From Callipepla californica brunnescens (lineage: Eukaryota; Chordata; Aves; Galliformes; Odontophoridae): a stretch of 64,000 nucleotides of DNA. Every line of letters starts with the position of its first letter. The first letter of the stretch is position 1. The notes beneath the pieces were generated by a model that did no database searches, had not been told where the DNA came from, and saw only the letters and a program-made list of their open reading frames with translations. The stretch spans positions 40,962,233 to 41,026,232 of the forward strand of contig JALIRH010000002.1 of assembly GCA_023055505.1 (NCBI GenBank), given 5' to 3'. Below, piece after piece: positions 35,702 through 49,647 of the stretch. The position numbers and the translations under genes were made by a program.

Positions 35702-37349
35702 CTTATCCAAATGCTCACCAAGTTTCTTCCAAGTTAGGATCCTACCAGTCATCAAATGAAGGGCTTCTATCTGTTATACACCCTTTAGGTTGATACTAGT
35801 TAGTTTTAGGTTGAATGCAACACCGTGCTTACACTTTAATTGAAACGGAGAAGTGGCTAAAATAAATGAACTTGTAATACTAGACTAAAAAGGAAAATTA
35901 TTCAAGATAACAAAAGAAATAAAATAAAAACTGTTTTCAGTATTGCTACCAAATCATCCAAACTGTCTGAAGAGACAAACAGCATCAGGTGAGAAATAGT
36001 TCTCTAATGAAAACATGTCAAAAATATATGACATTTCATCACATTCTTTCAAAAAATCTGCTAGAAAGAGCTGCGGTGCAAACCACCATCTGTTGAAATA
36101 TCCATGGCATCAAAGTTCAGCCTTCTGATAATTATTTTTTTTAATATAATCTTTTGAAAAGCAACTTGTCTATTAATGTACCTTAAACTCAGGTTAATAC
36201 GCCACTGTTCTTTTATGTCCTTGGTAGCTGTAAGCTGTAAAATAAATATATATTTATATTTTTTTGTGTCACTTAAATACAAAATTGGCTTAGGAAAAAC
36301 TACCTTCCACACTGCTTTGCTAAGACATAAACTGATTTGTTTGAATGTGTGAGGTATAGAATGACTGTGAAATAGTTTTTTACCTTTCTGACAGTGCTTA
36401 TTTTAAATATTCTTTGCTGCTAAATCCTATGTCTTGTAAGTAATTTCTAATAGTCAAAAAATAAAACCAAAAAAACCTGCCTTTCATTCTTACCTGCATA
36501 TCAATAATTAATGTTAAATACCAATTCTAACATATATCATTTATTCAGTGAATTTTTGTATAAGTTTCAATGTCCATTTTAGTAGAAATCTATGAGTCAT
36601 TATTTAATATCCAATTTTCTGGAATTGTTATATTTGATAGTGTTCAGATTGTAGTTCTCTTGTTTGTTTCCTTGTTTCCTGTAATGCAGAACTGCAATCC
36701 TACCCTTCTCTTCAACGTTTTAGAAAAAAAAAAAGGAAAGTATAATTGCATGCCTTTTATGTCTTCTGAGACCAAGGAAGAACTTGTTAGACTCAAATCA
36801 TTTCCTTTGATTTTGATTTTTTGAGGCTTCACTTTGTACAAAATAGAAGTTGTCTTAATCAATGCCCCATTTACCTTGCAAGTATTTTCCATTTCTCCTG
36901 CTGTCACTTCAGGGGGATCAATTGTTGATTTATGCTTTTCCTCTCCTTTCTCTACCACATATCTTCTCTCCTTGTGATCTTGAATGCAATAGAATCAATC
37001 TTCACCTCCCCAGTTTTGCAAGTGAGTAGTAGGTTTTAGAGATTTTTTTCTGTTCAGGTTGACAAGGAAACTAGATTTATTTATGAAGTTACTTCTGTTT
37101 TACTACTTTAATAGCAATGTGAAATTCAAGCTTCTCAACTTCGTGTCTTCAGTCCTACAAGGCATTTCTGTACCTTTGTTTGATACATTCTTGTACTGGG
37201 AGACCTCTATGTAAAATATCGGTCTCAGATGCTCAAGTGCACCTGGAAGATAATTATTATTTCTAATACATGTATGCACATATGTAATTAGTGCCTGGCT
37301 CTAATTATAGGTGAACTACTTGCCTATGGGAAACAAACACAGCTACAAT
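35702..37349. other. Unique AT-rich stretch, no gene seen
   Basis: No transposon or coding frame with homology. Open frames on both strands at 36,570-36,960 overlap each other and have no motif. Confidence 0.55.
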
Positions 37350-37740
37350 CCATAGAATCATAGAACCCTGAGAGGGAACTTTAAAGGTCATCTAGTCCAA
37401 CTTGCCTGCAGTGAACAGGGGCATCCACAGCTAGAACAAATTGCTCAGAGACTGGTCCAGTCTGACAATGAGTGTCTCCAGGGATGAAGACCCTGCTGAA
37501 GAGTTTGTTCCCTGCCTTCTTATTGGGCCCCTTTAGATCCTGAAAGGCTGTTCTTAGGTCACTTTGAAGCTTTCTCTTCTCCAGAGTTAACAGCCCCAGC
37601 TCTCTCAGCCTGTCCTTGTAGGAGAGGTGTTCCATCCCTTAGATAATTTTTGGGGCCCTCCTCTGGATGCACTCCAGCAGGTCCACATCTCTCCTTTGCT
37701 GAGATATGGTAGTCCATGTGAGGTTCTACCAGTGCAGAGA
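37350..37740 (-). mobile_element. CR1 LINE, 5'-truncated, leftward, internally deleted
   Basis: The plus strand begins with the complement of the CR1 tail, catagaatcatagaaccctg. It continues through the 3' UTR complement (ggtcatctagtccaacttgcc), then jumps to the complement of ORF2 (ctttctcttctccagagttaac, ctctcagcctgtccttgtagg, ctccagcaggtccacatctc). Bases between the 3' UTR and the ORF2 block are shorter than in a full CR1, so part is deleted. The 5' edge abuts a rightward CR1 at about 37,738. Confidence 0.9.
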
Positions 37741-38002
37741 AGAGGGGAAGTGACCACAAACTGATGCATAGGAAGTTCAGCACAAGTGTGCATGGGAACT
37801 TCTTCACAGTGATGGAGCACTGGCACAGGCTGCCCAGAGAAGTTGTAGAGTCTCCTTCTTGGAGATGTTCAAGACCCGCTTGGACACCTACCTGTGCAAC
37901 CTGGTCTAGGGAACTGCTTTGACAGGGGGGTTGGACTCAATGATCTCTAGAGGTCCCTTCCAACCTCTACAATTCTGTGATTCTGTGATTTTGTGATTCT
38001 GT
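37738..38002 (+). mobile_element. CR1 LINE, 5'-truncated, rightward, 3' end intact
   Basis: Gaggggaagtgaccacaaactgatgcataggaagttc through ggcacaggctgccc, acctgtgcaacctggtctaggg and aggtcccttccaacctctacaattctgtgattctg. The tail has several GATTCTGT-type units (37,970-38,002), one mutated to gattttgt. Only about 265 bases remain. It is close in sequence to the copies at 3,655 and 15,349 and belongs to the same subfamily by eye. Confidence 0.95.
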
Positions 38003-40362
38003 GCTACTGAACAGTTCCACCCCCTGGGTTTGAGCCATCAGCTATCTACTTTGTCTAAGAAAATAAGAGTCAGGTTAATTGCCACATTTGCTGCTTTTAA
38101 AAGAGGAACATTGTCCACAGCCACTGTTTCAGCTAGCCCTACTAGCAGCAGTCACTATCTTTTCCAGTTCCATCCCTGAGAATAAAGAACAGCAGGCAAG
38201 TTTCTGCTGAGTTGATGCTTAGCAATATTTTTCCAGAGATCTACTTTTTCCAAGAGATTTGTGACTGGAGGGAGGATACAGGAGATCAAAGTGTAGAAGG
38301 ACAAAGGAAGATCAACTCTGGTAGATCATTCTGCGTAAATAAGAATGTGTGTATTACACTGATAATTTGGAAGGGGAAAGATCTACTAGCTTGGACAGAG
38401 TTGAATATAGAGCTTTCTGGAATAATTATTTTAGCTCGGAGTCACCATGGCATGGTATATATTTCTTCTACTTTGTTAGTGTGAGTCTGAACCATGCACA
38501 CACCTGCTTGCATGGGGCCACCATTTATTAGGTGACAGTGTGATTTACAGAATTTCCACGTGTTCTGCATGTTTCTTTTTGCATTATACCTTTTGTAGAG
38601 AAAAACAAATAAATGTATGTTCTTACCAAAAGTACTGGATGTGTTACATTTCTTTAGTAAAAATACTAGATAGAGATCAAAGATTTTGAACACAGGTAAA
38701 TGGTTTTCATATGCATTTGTTAATAGAAAAAAAAAAATAAAAAGAACAAGACATGTAATGTGCTTGTGTGAAACCTAAGATATTTACTGGTTATTTAGTA
38801 TTGCATTGTACACAGCAATTAAGATTGGAAGAATTGAAATAATAAAAGAAAGAAAAACTGAAATTATCTGGAATATTTTCTAATGTTATTTCATATTATT
38901 GTAACATGATATTGAACAAAGACCAGATCAAAAATATCCCTAATCTAACTGCAAATAGAATAACCAGTCTAAATATTCTTTTTCTTTGGGAAATTGTCTT
39001 GTTAATGTCTTCTGAGTTTACCGTTCCACAAAAAGTTTTGAATTCTTCTGAAATACACCATTTATACCTCAAAAGTGTTTCTTATGTAAAAAAACTGAAT
39101 AATCATACAAATTCTAAGCTCATACTAGAGGTCTATATTCAACATATCGTGAAACAGAGGACAGTGTATCAACACTACTTCCTTATAGTATCTCAACATG
39201 GAAGTAGACCTGAAGGAAATTATTCGAATTTGAACAGACTTTAATGAAACCCAAGCAAGGTATGTGAACAGATTAATAACAAAACATTCCCTCTCAATGG
39301 ACATTATAACTTTTGAGACTGCAGCTCACTATTCTTCAGTGTGCAACATTCCCTAATATTTTTTCAGGAAGTCAAGGGATAACACAGTGTGCCAGCTTGG
39401 GAGCTACAAATAATGTCTGTGTGAAAAACATTTCTACCAGAGACAAACGTGCCACATAAGTTCCTTGGCAGCAGCACGGTAGCACGAAATGTTCTTAAGT
39501 AGTTCTTGACTCCCTCTTCAACCCCACCTTGAATTAGAGTTATTAATAATTTCCATAATTTCACATTACAAAAACAATGTTCTACACCACCTCCACCTAA
39601 CTCTTTTGATAGAGAAATAAAATGTCTGCCACCTACATGGTGTCCGTGCATTATCTTAGTGTTCAAGTAGGTGTAAGAAATCACAGAAGAAACTTCCAGG
39701 AAATAGTATCAGATTATTTACTCTGATAAGTCTGGAAAAATATTTTCTTCTGTGAGGAAAGAGCTATCTTTAGAAGTATTTGAAAGAAAAGCATTTTTAA
39801 CTGGGCATAGATTTGTCTGTGTTTCTAATGTGTTTCTAGAGTGCTTTGATTATCTGATTGTCTATTTTCATAGAAAAAATGTAGACAATTTGGGAACTAC
39901 TATTAAGTGTGGTAGTGGCTTGGCTGTAGATTTGTATAGTGCATGATATTTACATATCTTTTGTTCTGATGCTACAAATCTTACCTTCATCAGAACTGCT
40001 GGATGAAGTCCTTCAGTTATATTCTTGCATAAGGAAAGTATTCCTAAGACACATGGAACATGCAAAACTAATGAGAAACTGGAAGTGAGTAAAGTTTACC
40101 AAAAGTAAATAATTAATTACTTTAATTACTGAAAATTTGTTCGGTTATGTTTTTCATCAAGTAACAAGAATTCCGTTATCATAACAACAACAACAGATAA
40201 AATAGAAAAAGTTTCCTTTGTACATATCAAAGATAAACACTGAAAGATAGTCCATGAATTAAAAATAACATGATTTAACCATTATTGTAAAACTGCTAAT
40301 GGATATAAGAGATAAGCATTAGTTCTAAGAATTTCAAACCCTTCCAAATAGCTTGCTTTGAA
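38003..40362. other. Unique AT-rich stretch, no gene seen
   Basis: No transposon recognised. The longest frame, 38,906-39,244 (+, 112 codons), has no recognisable motif. An A-rich tract lies near 38,728-38,742. Confidence 0.55.
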
Positions 40363-40800
40363 ATCATAGAATCAAAGAAGCACAGTGTTCCTGAGGTTAG
40401 AAATGACCTTTAGAGGTCATCTGGACCAACTTCTCTGCTCAAGCAGAGACACCTAGAGACACTTGACCAAGACTATGTCCAGGAGGCTTTTGAACATTTC
40501 CAAGGAGGAGACTCCACAACATCTCTGGGCATGCTTTATCAGTGCTCAGTTGCCTGAAGAATTAAAAAGTCTCTCTTCATATTTAGAGGATGCCTCCTGT
40601 GTTCCTCTTGTCCTCTCACTGAGTACCAAAGAAAAGAATCCAGCTCTATCTTCTTTACATCCTTCTTTTAGGTATTCATAGACATTGATGAGACCGTCTT
40701 TTTCCAGGTAGACAAGTCGCAGATTTCTCTGGATCTCTTCATATGAGAGATATAAGGATTCCTACAATTCCTTCCTACCTTCCTCATGACCTTTAATCTG
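40363..40800 (-). mobile_element. CR1 LINE, 5'-truncated, leftward
   Basis: The plus strand starts atcatagaatcaaag (tail complement). It carries the CR1 3' UTR complement (ggtcatctggaccaacttctctgctcaagcag), then gaggcttttgaacatttccaagg-aggagactccacaac and cctcttgtcctctcactga. It ends near ttcatatgagagat and ccttcctcatgacc. Many single-base differences and small gaps break the frame. It is older than the paired CR1 copies and belongs to a different subfamily from them. Confidence 0.88.
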
Positions 40801-41705
40801 GTCAATATTACATCTAAATATTTGCAACAATGAATTTGATTGTACTGCTCATTAGTATGTAAGGCAAACATGCAAGAACAATGAATCATTCCATGAATAT
40901 AGATTTTTGGACTTATTCAATATCACTTTTGACACTGTTTCAAAAGATATATGATTTAATCAAAGCAATTTTCACTTGTGCTGATGGGCACCAGTGAAAA
41001 CTGTCATCATGGAAATCTTTGTAATTCCAAACGTTTAGTTATAGAACTGTTTTTGTTTGTTTGTTTAAAGAAAGTTTCCTTTATAGAATCATACTTTCCA
41101 TCTTTGAAATAATAAAAAAAACCAAAAACAGTTCTTAGTTCAAAAGAAAAAAAAAAAGAACAGTGCTTTAGAGCTGAGATATTCCCATTTTTCTGTCTGT
41201 TTAACCTCAATTCCATACTCAGAGAGCTGGGTAGTTACATGAAAGAAACACTGTAAATTTTTGGAAATGTGGTTTCATGTATGTTTGTTTTTGGTAAAGG
41301 TTTTAAATAGATAATTATTTTAAAGGAGTTTACCTATTCCATTAAGCTAAGCTTTATTGTGGGAGTAGTTATATCTCTCCATACTTTCATCCCATGCATT
41401 GGTAGACCATTACCTACACTAATTTTAATGTAGGGAAGCCTGTTCTCTTTGAAGGTATTTTGCAATTGGTTAATTGAAGCATTAAGCTAATGTCACAAGA
41501 CATTTAAAATATCTGGGATGTTTTTGTTTTTGTTTCAGTTGTACTTTCTTACTGTTTCAGAGCTTACTGAAAATTAAAAACTCGCCCTTGCTTTTGGAGG
41601 AGCACCTCCACTAAAGAAAGTAGCAGACAGGCAAAGGCAAACAGACATAGGAGCTTTGGTGTACAGTACGCAAGATGACAGGAACTCAATGACCAAAATA
41701 CATTA

Positions 41706-41731
41706 TTTCTTTTTTATTTATTTATTTATTT
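41706..41731. repeat. (TTTA)n microsatellite
   Basis: Tttcttttttatttatttatttatttt, about four TTTA units. Confidence 0.7.
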
Positions 41732-43825
41732 TCCTACAGCCAAGTTTAGCATCTTAAGTCTCTTTCTTTTGATAGGCTATTTACTTAATGAGGAAAAGAA
41801 TAAAGCAAATGGAGAAGGATAGAAAAAGGCACAGCATGAAGGTAATTGATGCTTATCAATAGCAGCTATAACAATTTCCTTAGTGCTTTGCATGCTAGAT
41901 TGTTCATGTAGGATATGTCACTTCTTAAGAAGGATGCATATCCAGACCATAAAAATAAACAGTTGATGTTGTAACTGACTTTGGGGAGGCTTTTCATGTG
42001 ACAACATATTAATAGTTAGTATAAGGCTGGTATAACAGGATCACATGACTTCATGTAAAAGCAGAAAGAAACCTTGTTCATTGCCAGGAGACCTATACAT
42101 AGGAATGTGTACTGCTAACAAGTAGGAAAGAAGACTAAACTCATACATTTTACAAATAGTGCCCCAGATCCTGATGGCGATAATGACTACCACTGAAAAA
42201 TATGCAACACATTTGTACAGCAGGCGAAAGAAATCCATATTGCTGTTACTTATGCTGTACCTGTCGTGTGGATAAATACAGCAAAGAACTTATGTTTTGC
42301 AAAGCTGTCAGTCTAGCAAATTTCATGAGTACTAAGTTTCAAAGGAAAAAAATAGCATTTTATTACTTCACTTATCTTCTCCCTATGGTATAAATTGTCG
42401 AAGAGTTACCTAGGGTTTCAGCTGCCCAGTTTCTATTGACTTTAATGACAAAAGCATGGCTAAAACCCTATGAATCTCTATAAAAATTTACCCCATGTGT
42501 TGTCGTAATCATATCTGCTTAGTTTACTGACAAAAACAAGTTGTTATTACTGTCAGCTCAGCACAGCCAATACAACTGCTAAAGAGCAAACTGAATTGCA
42601 CTCTGCCTCACATATTATCGACAAAATTGTCAGCCAGCTTTTGATTCCAGAGATTTTACTGCAAGTGATGATTAGTGTTGTGCACAGCTAAATGACCAGG
42701 CAGTTTAGTTTGTTCTGGATGAAGCATAGAAAGTTCAAATGCTTCTCTGAACCTCTTCCAAATCTCATAGTACTTCAAAACTAAGCTGGCATTCTTGTGA
42801 GCCCAGGCATCTCACAAGTTCACTAGCAATTTATGTCTTGGATCAGGTGGAAAACACTCTGAAAATAACTTTTATTAAAATGTCAGTGTTGTTTGCAGCC
42901 AAGTTATGAGGTAGTTCACAAGCTCAGATTTTATATCCAAGCATGCATATATAATCTTTATTAATGGAAGAAGAAAACAAAAAGTGTGTTATTTGACCTG
43001 GAATGGAATTCTTGTCCCTAGCAAAGCTGCAGGCAGGGTCCTTAGTAGCAACGAGGAGAAATTCAGTGGATGAGAAGTGATGATGGGCGGTCAGTAAGGT
43101 ACTGTTGACAGTTCTCCCTACTAGAATGGAGTAGAAATTCTGTCTGATGAATGAAGGAGATACTCATAGTCCTCATGAAGATTCTTTAACTTAGTAGCAT
43201 GGTCCTATATCTCATGCTCTTGATTCAGAAAGGTGGTTTCCCTGAGATTCTGGAACTAAAACACTAGATGAATTTTCTCCACCATAGGTAGCGCTCTGTG
43301 AAAAATAACAATATTATTTAAGCTTTTTTTGCCAATATCTCACGTTATTAAAATATCTCAAAAATTCCCTCTTGATGAGGGAATTTATTTGTATGTATAA
43401 AATCTCAAAGCATTTATACGTTTAAGCTATGTAAATGTACAGCGGAATAAACAAGTCTTAACTCAGTTTTAACCAATTTTAGTGGGTCTTTCAATACAGA
43501 TAAAAAGTTAACAGAAATAACTTATAAAGACTGCTGTTGTCCCTGTCTGATTTTTAAATTTGTATTTCTTGCTCTTTTATAATGTTACTATACAGTATGA
43601 CAGAGATGCCTGAAACAGGAAAGCTACATTAAATGCCAGTCTTAAAGATCAGGCTGCTCTTTAAACCTATGTCTGTCACAAATTTTGCCTAGTAAGGCAG
43701 TATAGAACCAGCAAGACAGTCACAACATCTAAAAGAAATTAGAATTTTCACCTCAATATTTGTTTTTATATTTATGATGCTATTTATGTGTGTGCATGCT
43801 GTGAGGGCATGCAACAAGTTACACC

Positions 43826-43856
43826 AAAACAAAAGAAAACAAAAGAAAACAAAACA
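43826..43856. repeat. (AAAAC/AAAAG)n simple repeat
   Basis: Alternating aaaacaaaag units followed by aaaacaacc. Confidence 0.7.
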
Positions 43857-46739
43857 ACCAAGTTTCTTTGTTCCCCTTATGATGACAAAATTAAGAAAGA
43901 GAAAAAATAACAAATGAGACTGATGGGGAATGAGAAAAAGAAAAAACTATAAGAAACTATAAGCTTGAACACAATTATATGCATTGTTACATGCACATCT
44001 TATTAGTTATCTGCTTTCATATTGATTAGATTTTACTATAAAATATTTTGTTTTCAGAGGAGATGTAAATCATGATTGTTGTCAGAAGACAGGGAAGTCA
44101 CAAAAGGAAAGCAAGGGCAAGCAGTACACAAAGACACATATCCTATGTGGAGGGCAAGATGAGGTTGCCTTTGGGGAAGGACAGCGAGTTAAGTGGATAA
44201 CAGCACATCTATTCTTCCCAGACATGATTTGTGATGTCAATAGTTCGATCCACATAACTAAGCATATGACATGTCAAGTTTTTTTTCCATTATGGAGTAC
44301 TTGCCAACTTCCTTAATTTTTTCCTGCTTTTCTAGAGGTTCCAAGTAAATTGCAACCTCCTGTTGCATCCCTTAGCCCTCCAGAAACAATATTTGTCCGT
44401 ATTTATTCCTTAGCTGCTAGCAATTCAGATCACATCATTCATTTTATACTAATAATGTTAGCTTTCAACAAGGAAATCTTGCTTTCTGTTCCTTTCTCTA
44501 GTAAAAATAAATACAAAATATATTTTTGGGAAATGCTGTGCAAAGACTTCAAATTAATGGAGGATGGAGTGCTTGAAAATGCAGGTCTATAAGATAATGT
44601 AGCATATCAAAATCTATTTCTTGAACTAGAAATTCAATTTAATGAGCATACTTACATTTCTGTAGTTATTACACACACAAAAAAAAGGTTTCCAGTAATT
44701 AGGGGTAATTGGCAATGGAAATAAACTGAACAGATGATAATGGCTCTACAGCAGACTTTAGTAACTTACTTTTTCAGCTCATGTTGGGTAAAACAGCGGA
44801 GGCAGAGATTTTTAAGTGGTAAAACTGGTCAACTGTGTCTTTGTTCATATATTCACCTGTATTTTTATACCTTGTGCCTCTGTCTCCATGTTTCAGTCAT
44901 TTTGCATGTTCTTTTTTTTTCCTAGTCTACTCACAACATAATATTCCAGAGTTAATTACCAACCAAATTAAGTCTATATTTAATGATTATATAGTGTCAA
45001 AATCTAAGCTTCTACTAGCATTCCCTCTACTGTCATCAAACATAAAAGAAGTCACTTTGAACACCCTGACTAACCTGTAATGTCAGCTTTTATTAGGTTT
45101 TCAGATGAAATGGCCTTTATATACAATAATGTTGTTGAACACATAGTAATTTTAATAATCTGCACAACATATTCCACAATTTACTGACTTCTTTTATGGT
45201 AAAGCAGGGGAACAACATGAGGACTCTTCATTGTATCAGAGTAATTGCACATCGTGTCATGGCTGTGCTTTCTAACTCCACTGTTGTTAAAGTATTTCCC
45301 CATTACATTTCATTTTCATTTATTTAAATATTGGCTGGAAGAGTTTGTTATAGATTGGAAAAGAATTTGAAAAGTGACAAATTCAAGGACTGGAATCAGA
45401 ACCTTTGCAGTTTTTCTTTGAAACTAGAACATTCATTGATCCTTTAGTCTTCCTTATGAAGATGCTTAGGGCAAAATTATGACTTAGTTAAAAATAAAAT
45501 GAAATAAAATCACTTCCTGCTATCAGCCAAAATGTTTCCAAACTAATTGTAGTTACAGAAACATACACCAAAAATAATGAATTATCTGTTTATTACACTG
45601 ACGTCCTTCCTGTTTATAATTATTTCAGTGTTCTAAAGTCTGTTTTCATGAGCCCCAAATGAAATTCAGTGGATTTCCACTTCTGAAAAGGATAAGTCTT
45701 CTCCATTTCAGTCATGATTCATTGTATAGCTTTAAGTCATTTTTAATTCTAAAGTGTTGACAATAGGATTGAATCACTTCTGTGTGACCAGTTGGAGATA
45801 CACTTTTGATGTAGGGATTTTCATAGTTTAGAGAAGAGGAAAACAAGGACATTGCTTTCTTCTTTTAAATATAACAGCTATTTCAACCTCCTTACAGGAA
45901 TTATCTGTGGAATAAGCAAAATGTTGAATAGTGTGGAATTAACAACCCTGTTTTTTGTCTCATTATTTCATTATTACTTTTTCATAATCTCAGCACCTAT
46001 ATGATAAACTGTCAGCCGTATTTAAATCTTTAAAGATTATGAAGAGATGTTTAGCTTTAGTAAAGTTGGATATCGGAATTGTATATGAAAGATCTTTTCA
46101 TGAGCATGGACGTGACTCAAGCAGTAAACAAAGAGTATAAATTCAGATTTCTATCATAAGGAAAAGAGTTAAAGATTATACATATTATACTATGTATACA
46201 ACTATCTAAGTATTACATACAGAACTACAAATACAGTTTGCTGGGCATACAAGTACTAGGTTTTTGTTGGTCATTTCAAGATAAATCTTGTGGTTTTTTT
46301 TAGATCTGTTTTTTATATGAATTCCATGTAAATTAATTGCCTGTGAGATTTTTCTGTATGTATGCGGTTTCTGGCTCAAATAACTTCCCCTCAAATAAAA
46401 GAAAACAAAAGCTCAATTAACTAATCACATTTTCATCAGAAAAGAATGTTTGTAAATACCTGTGAATGTATTTCCACTGGCCATTGCAGCATTTTTCATA
46501 TGGTATAGGTGACAGAGATCAGACTAAGTTGCAATGGAAAAGCAGAAGGCAAAACTTTTACAAATCTCCTTTAATGGTGTTATTGACAAGTGAATATAAA
46601 TACAAGATTCTAAAGTACGTGCATAGTGTTTAGTTCCATTGATGACACCATCTTCCATAAAAATGTTACGTGCTGTCTGAGTGATTTTATTGTTTAGTGT
46701 TACATTTTAAAATGTCTCTTTAGGTCGGTTTGTAACATT

Positions 46740-46990
46740 ATTCAGGTCGAAAGAAATCCCAAGAGGTCTCCAATCTGATACCAAGCTAAAAGCATGGTCA
46801 GCTATAAGGTCAGTGTTACTTGTTATCAAAGGAAGTAAGTCAGAGCTTCAACCAATCTTATCTTGAAACCTTCCAAGAATGGGGATTACACAGCCAAACT
46901 GGAAAGCCTGTGCCACTCCTTTACTGTCCTTTGGTAAAAAGGTTTTTCCTTTCATCTAATCTGAAATTCTCTTTTTACAACTTAAGCTTT
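46740..46990 (-). mobile_element. CR1 LINE fragment, leftward, old
   Basis: The plus strand shows the complement of the CR1 3' region in order: aaatcccaagaggtctccaatctgat, aaagcatggtcagct, tcttgaaaccttccaagaatggggat, cctgtgccactcctttactgtcc and aaaggtttttcctttcatctaatctg. The terminal GATTCTRT repeats are missing, and the 5' end is lost in a T-rich tract near 46,990. Divergence is high and there is no open frame. This is one of the oldest CR1 pieces in the window. Confidence 0.75.
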
Positions 46991-49642
46991 TTTTTTTTTC
47001 CTCCTTTTTTTCCATCCATGAACAGCTGTGAAGAGCTTAGCTCCATTTTCTTCGCACAAATAATGGGGGAGCTGCTTTCACGTTTACCCACATCCAAATT
47101 GTTTTCAGGTTGAATATGCTCCAGTTCCTCTGTTTCTCCTCAAAGTGCAAGAACTGAAGTCACTGTCCATCTTGGTAGCCTTTTGCTGAAATGTGAGATG
47201 TTCTTTCGATTGTTTATGTTCAGTAATAGTGAGGAAAAAAAAATAATTTTTGTACTTTCTGTGCATTGGTTTTGGAGAACATGTCCACTAACTGTATCTT
47301 TTCAGAGGTAAAAGGATGACTCCCACCAAGAGAAGGTAGCATTTACAGGTATGTTAGATTCTGCTCTGTGCATGGTCTATACTCCAGTAAACATAAAGTC
47401 AACATGTTCTGACTTTAGAGATGGAACAACATTAATTTTCACATATATTTTTTCTCTTGCTAAAGATAGGCCTTTATATTTATTTGAGCAGACATATTGA
47501 CCTATTTTCTAGAGATGAACCTTTCTTATTTAGCAAAGCCAGTTCTACTACAATAAGATTGCCTCAGATGGAAAGTCATACAAATAAAACACCTTTCATC
47601 CTTGTGTTCTCCTAAAAGAAGTATGACAAAGTGATGGTTAAGGGAACTTACTAAACTTTTTATTTACAGTATCTGAAAATCTATTTGAGAGAGAAAAGAT
47701 ATAACTGACATCTATTTACTACCTATCTTCCCCTACTTCATGTGGCTATTTCTTTCAAACCAGGCCTTCAAGTGAATGGAATGGTTTAGAAGATAGCAAG
47801 AGTCTTATGGTAATTTATGTCACAAAGATTTTTTTTACAAGTCTTACCAGGCAAAACTTAAGTTTTCCCATAGAAATAATTTTTCCTCTTGCTGAGTAAA
47901 TCCCTACTACACTAAACCTTTGGACAGGGACTGCTTTGATAAGGGGACTTCCAGTCTTTTTCATTGGACAGACAGTGTATCCATTACATTTTTATCACCT
48001 TATCATTATCTTTGAATAGGAAAAAAAAAAAGATTTTACAATATACAATATGTTTTGCTGTAAGTAATACCATTCTTCAATCCTATTCAGCCTTTGGCCA
48101 TTGTAATATGAGTGTTTACATAAATACCTATGTATTTATATCTTTCACTATTTTGAAATTATCACATGAAAAAATGTACTTTGATTTCATGAAAGATGGC
48201 TTTATACTTTGGCTATTCATAGATAAATAATTACAGAAGTTTGACCATTACCTTCAGAATAATGATCAGATATCAGAAAAAGTAATAATTTCCTTGCAAT
48301 TAAGGTCTTAAGGTAGTCTATGGAGACACAAAAGCAGTTCAAAAATAAACTCATTTAATATACAACTTGCTGGAATATCTGTCTCACTGTATTGACTGTA
48401 AAGAGACCTGAGAACAAGAGCATGCAGGAATATGAATCATGAGATCTAAATCTTTCTCGCCTTAAAATCAGTGAAAATTATTTAATTAAATTCACTGGAG
48501 ACAACCAGGAGTTTACTAGATATGCCTTCCCAAGTGGTGCTTGAGGAAGGCTTTCAGATTTACTGGGACTTACTGGAGGAGTTCCAAACTGCTTGAAAGC
48601 CTTTAGACAAACCTAATACTTTTAACCAGAGGAGCTAATTCTTTTCTTTCAGATTTCAAAGAGAATTGCTCTCTGAGAACAGAGCCACCACTCTTCTCAC
48701 AGATCATTGGTAAAATTAAATGGTCAAATGGAAATTTATCTTTATATCTTAGGAAATTCAAATTTGAAAAGGATGTCCACATGGAAATTTATATTCAAGT
48801 AAAATGAAAAGGAGCAAGTCCTTAAATGAGAATTAATGGACTGACAAGAATAAGGCAAAAGTGTGTTTCTGTTAATTATTCCTATTTATAAATTATTAAT
48901 CCCCAAAGATTATAACTTAATCCTAATTTACAATAAGCTCTTTTAATACCTCTTTACAGGTACAAAGACATTTTCATAGAATCATAAAATTTGACATGAA
49001 TACAAACGTACTTCCTGCCATAACAACCTAATGTGGCATTAGCGTAGTTGAGAAGAAATGCTCTTATTTTGGAAGTTCAAATTTGTTTAACTTAATAAAT
49101 ATTTTCATATTTTAGAGTATTTTTATAAGAATATATTTCAAAGAGATTTAATTTAAGAAAATCTAAATGTGAAGTAATTAGTCTGCAGTACGCACTAATC
49201 TCTTATGGTAATTTTCCTCAATGCTTTATAAGGAATTTTACTATACTGCATAAAGCTTAATGATCCTTATGTCTGTTTACAGTATTCAGTGCAATGGCTT
49301 TAAAATATTGGTCTGGTTTATTATAAACAAAGCAATTTCTTTAGTCCTTAGATAACATCAACCTAAGTGTAAAAACTTAGATAACAGCTTTTAGATTCCA
49401 AGTATTAGAACAATTCAGCAATGTGTTTAAAGATTAGATGCTCATGGAAGTCTTAGCCTTAGTGTGGTGTCTATCCATCAAGTAGTAATAAATCGATATA
49501 TTAATTTGACACCAGATAAGGAACAGGACCATGTCACTGTGAAACAGTTTATTCTGAATAAAACATCATATTTAAATGTTGAAGTCACATCATTAATTTC
49601 CCATTACTGGGACTGGCAGCACCAACATGCTGGTTTTCTTGA
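46991..49642. other. Unique AT-rich stretch, no gene seen
   Basis: No transposon or coding frame recognised apart from a T-rich tract at its left edge. A short tcatagaatcataaaat at 48,974-48,990 resembles a CR1 tail complement but has no body attached. Confidence 0.5.
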
Positions 49643-49647
49643 GTGTG
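49643..49647. repeat. LTR target-site duplication, left copy
   Basis: Gtgtg, identical to 50,190-50,194 on the other side of the solo LTR. Confidence 0.7.

Larger units (their letters stand above)
40801..46735. other. Unique AT-rich stretch, no gene seen
   Basis: About 6 kb with no recognised gene or transposon. Low-complexity items are TTTA repeats at 41,706-41,731 and AAAAC/AAAAG units at 43,826-43,856. Sequence at 42,540-42,900 is somewhat GC-richer and free of simple repeats. Frames are under 85 codons. Confidence 0.5.

Noticed and set aside
38906..39244. 112-codon plus-strand frame
   Set aside because: No motif; ordinary AT-rich composition.
47925..47960. Ggacagggactgctttgataagggg, resembling a CR1 3' UTR
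   Set aside because: No further CR1 sequence on either side and no tail. Probably a chance match.
48974..48990. Tcatagaatcataaaat, resembling the complement of a CR1 tail
   Set aside because: Only about 17 bases, with no CR1 body to the right. Too short to separate from chance.
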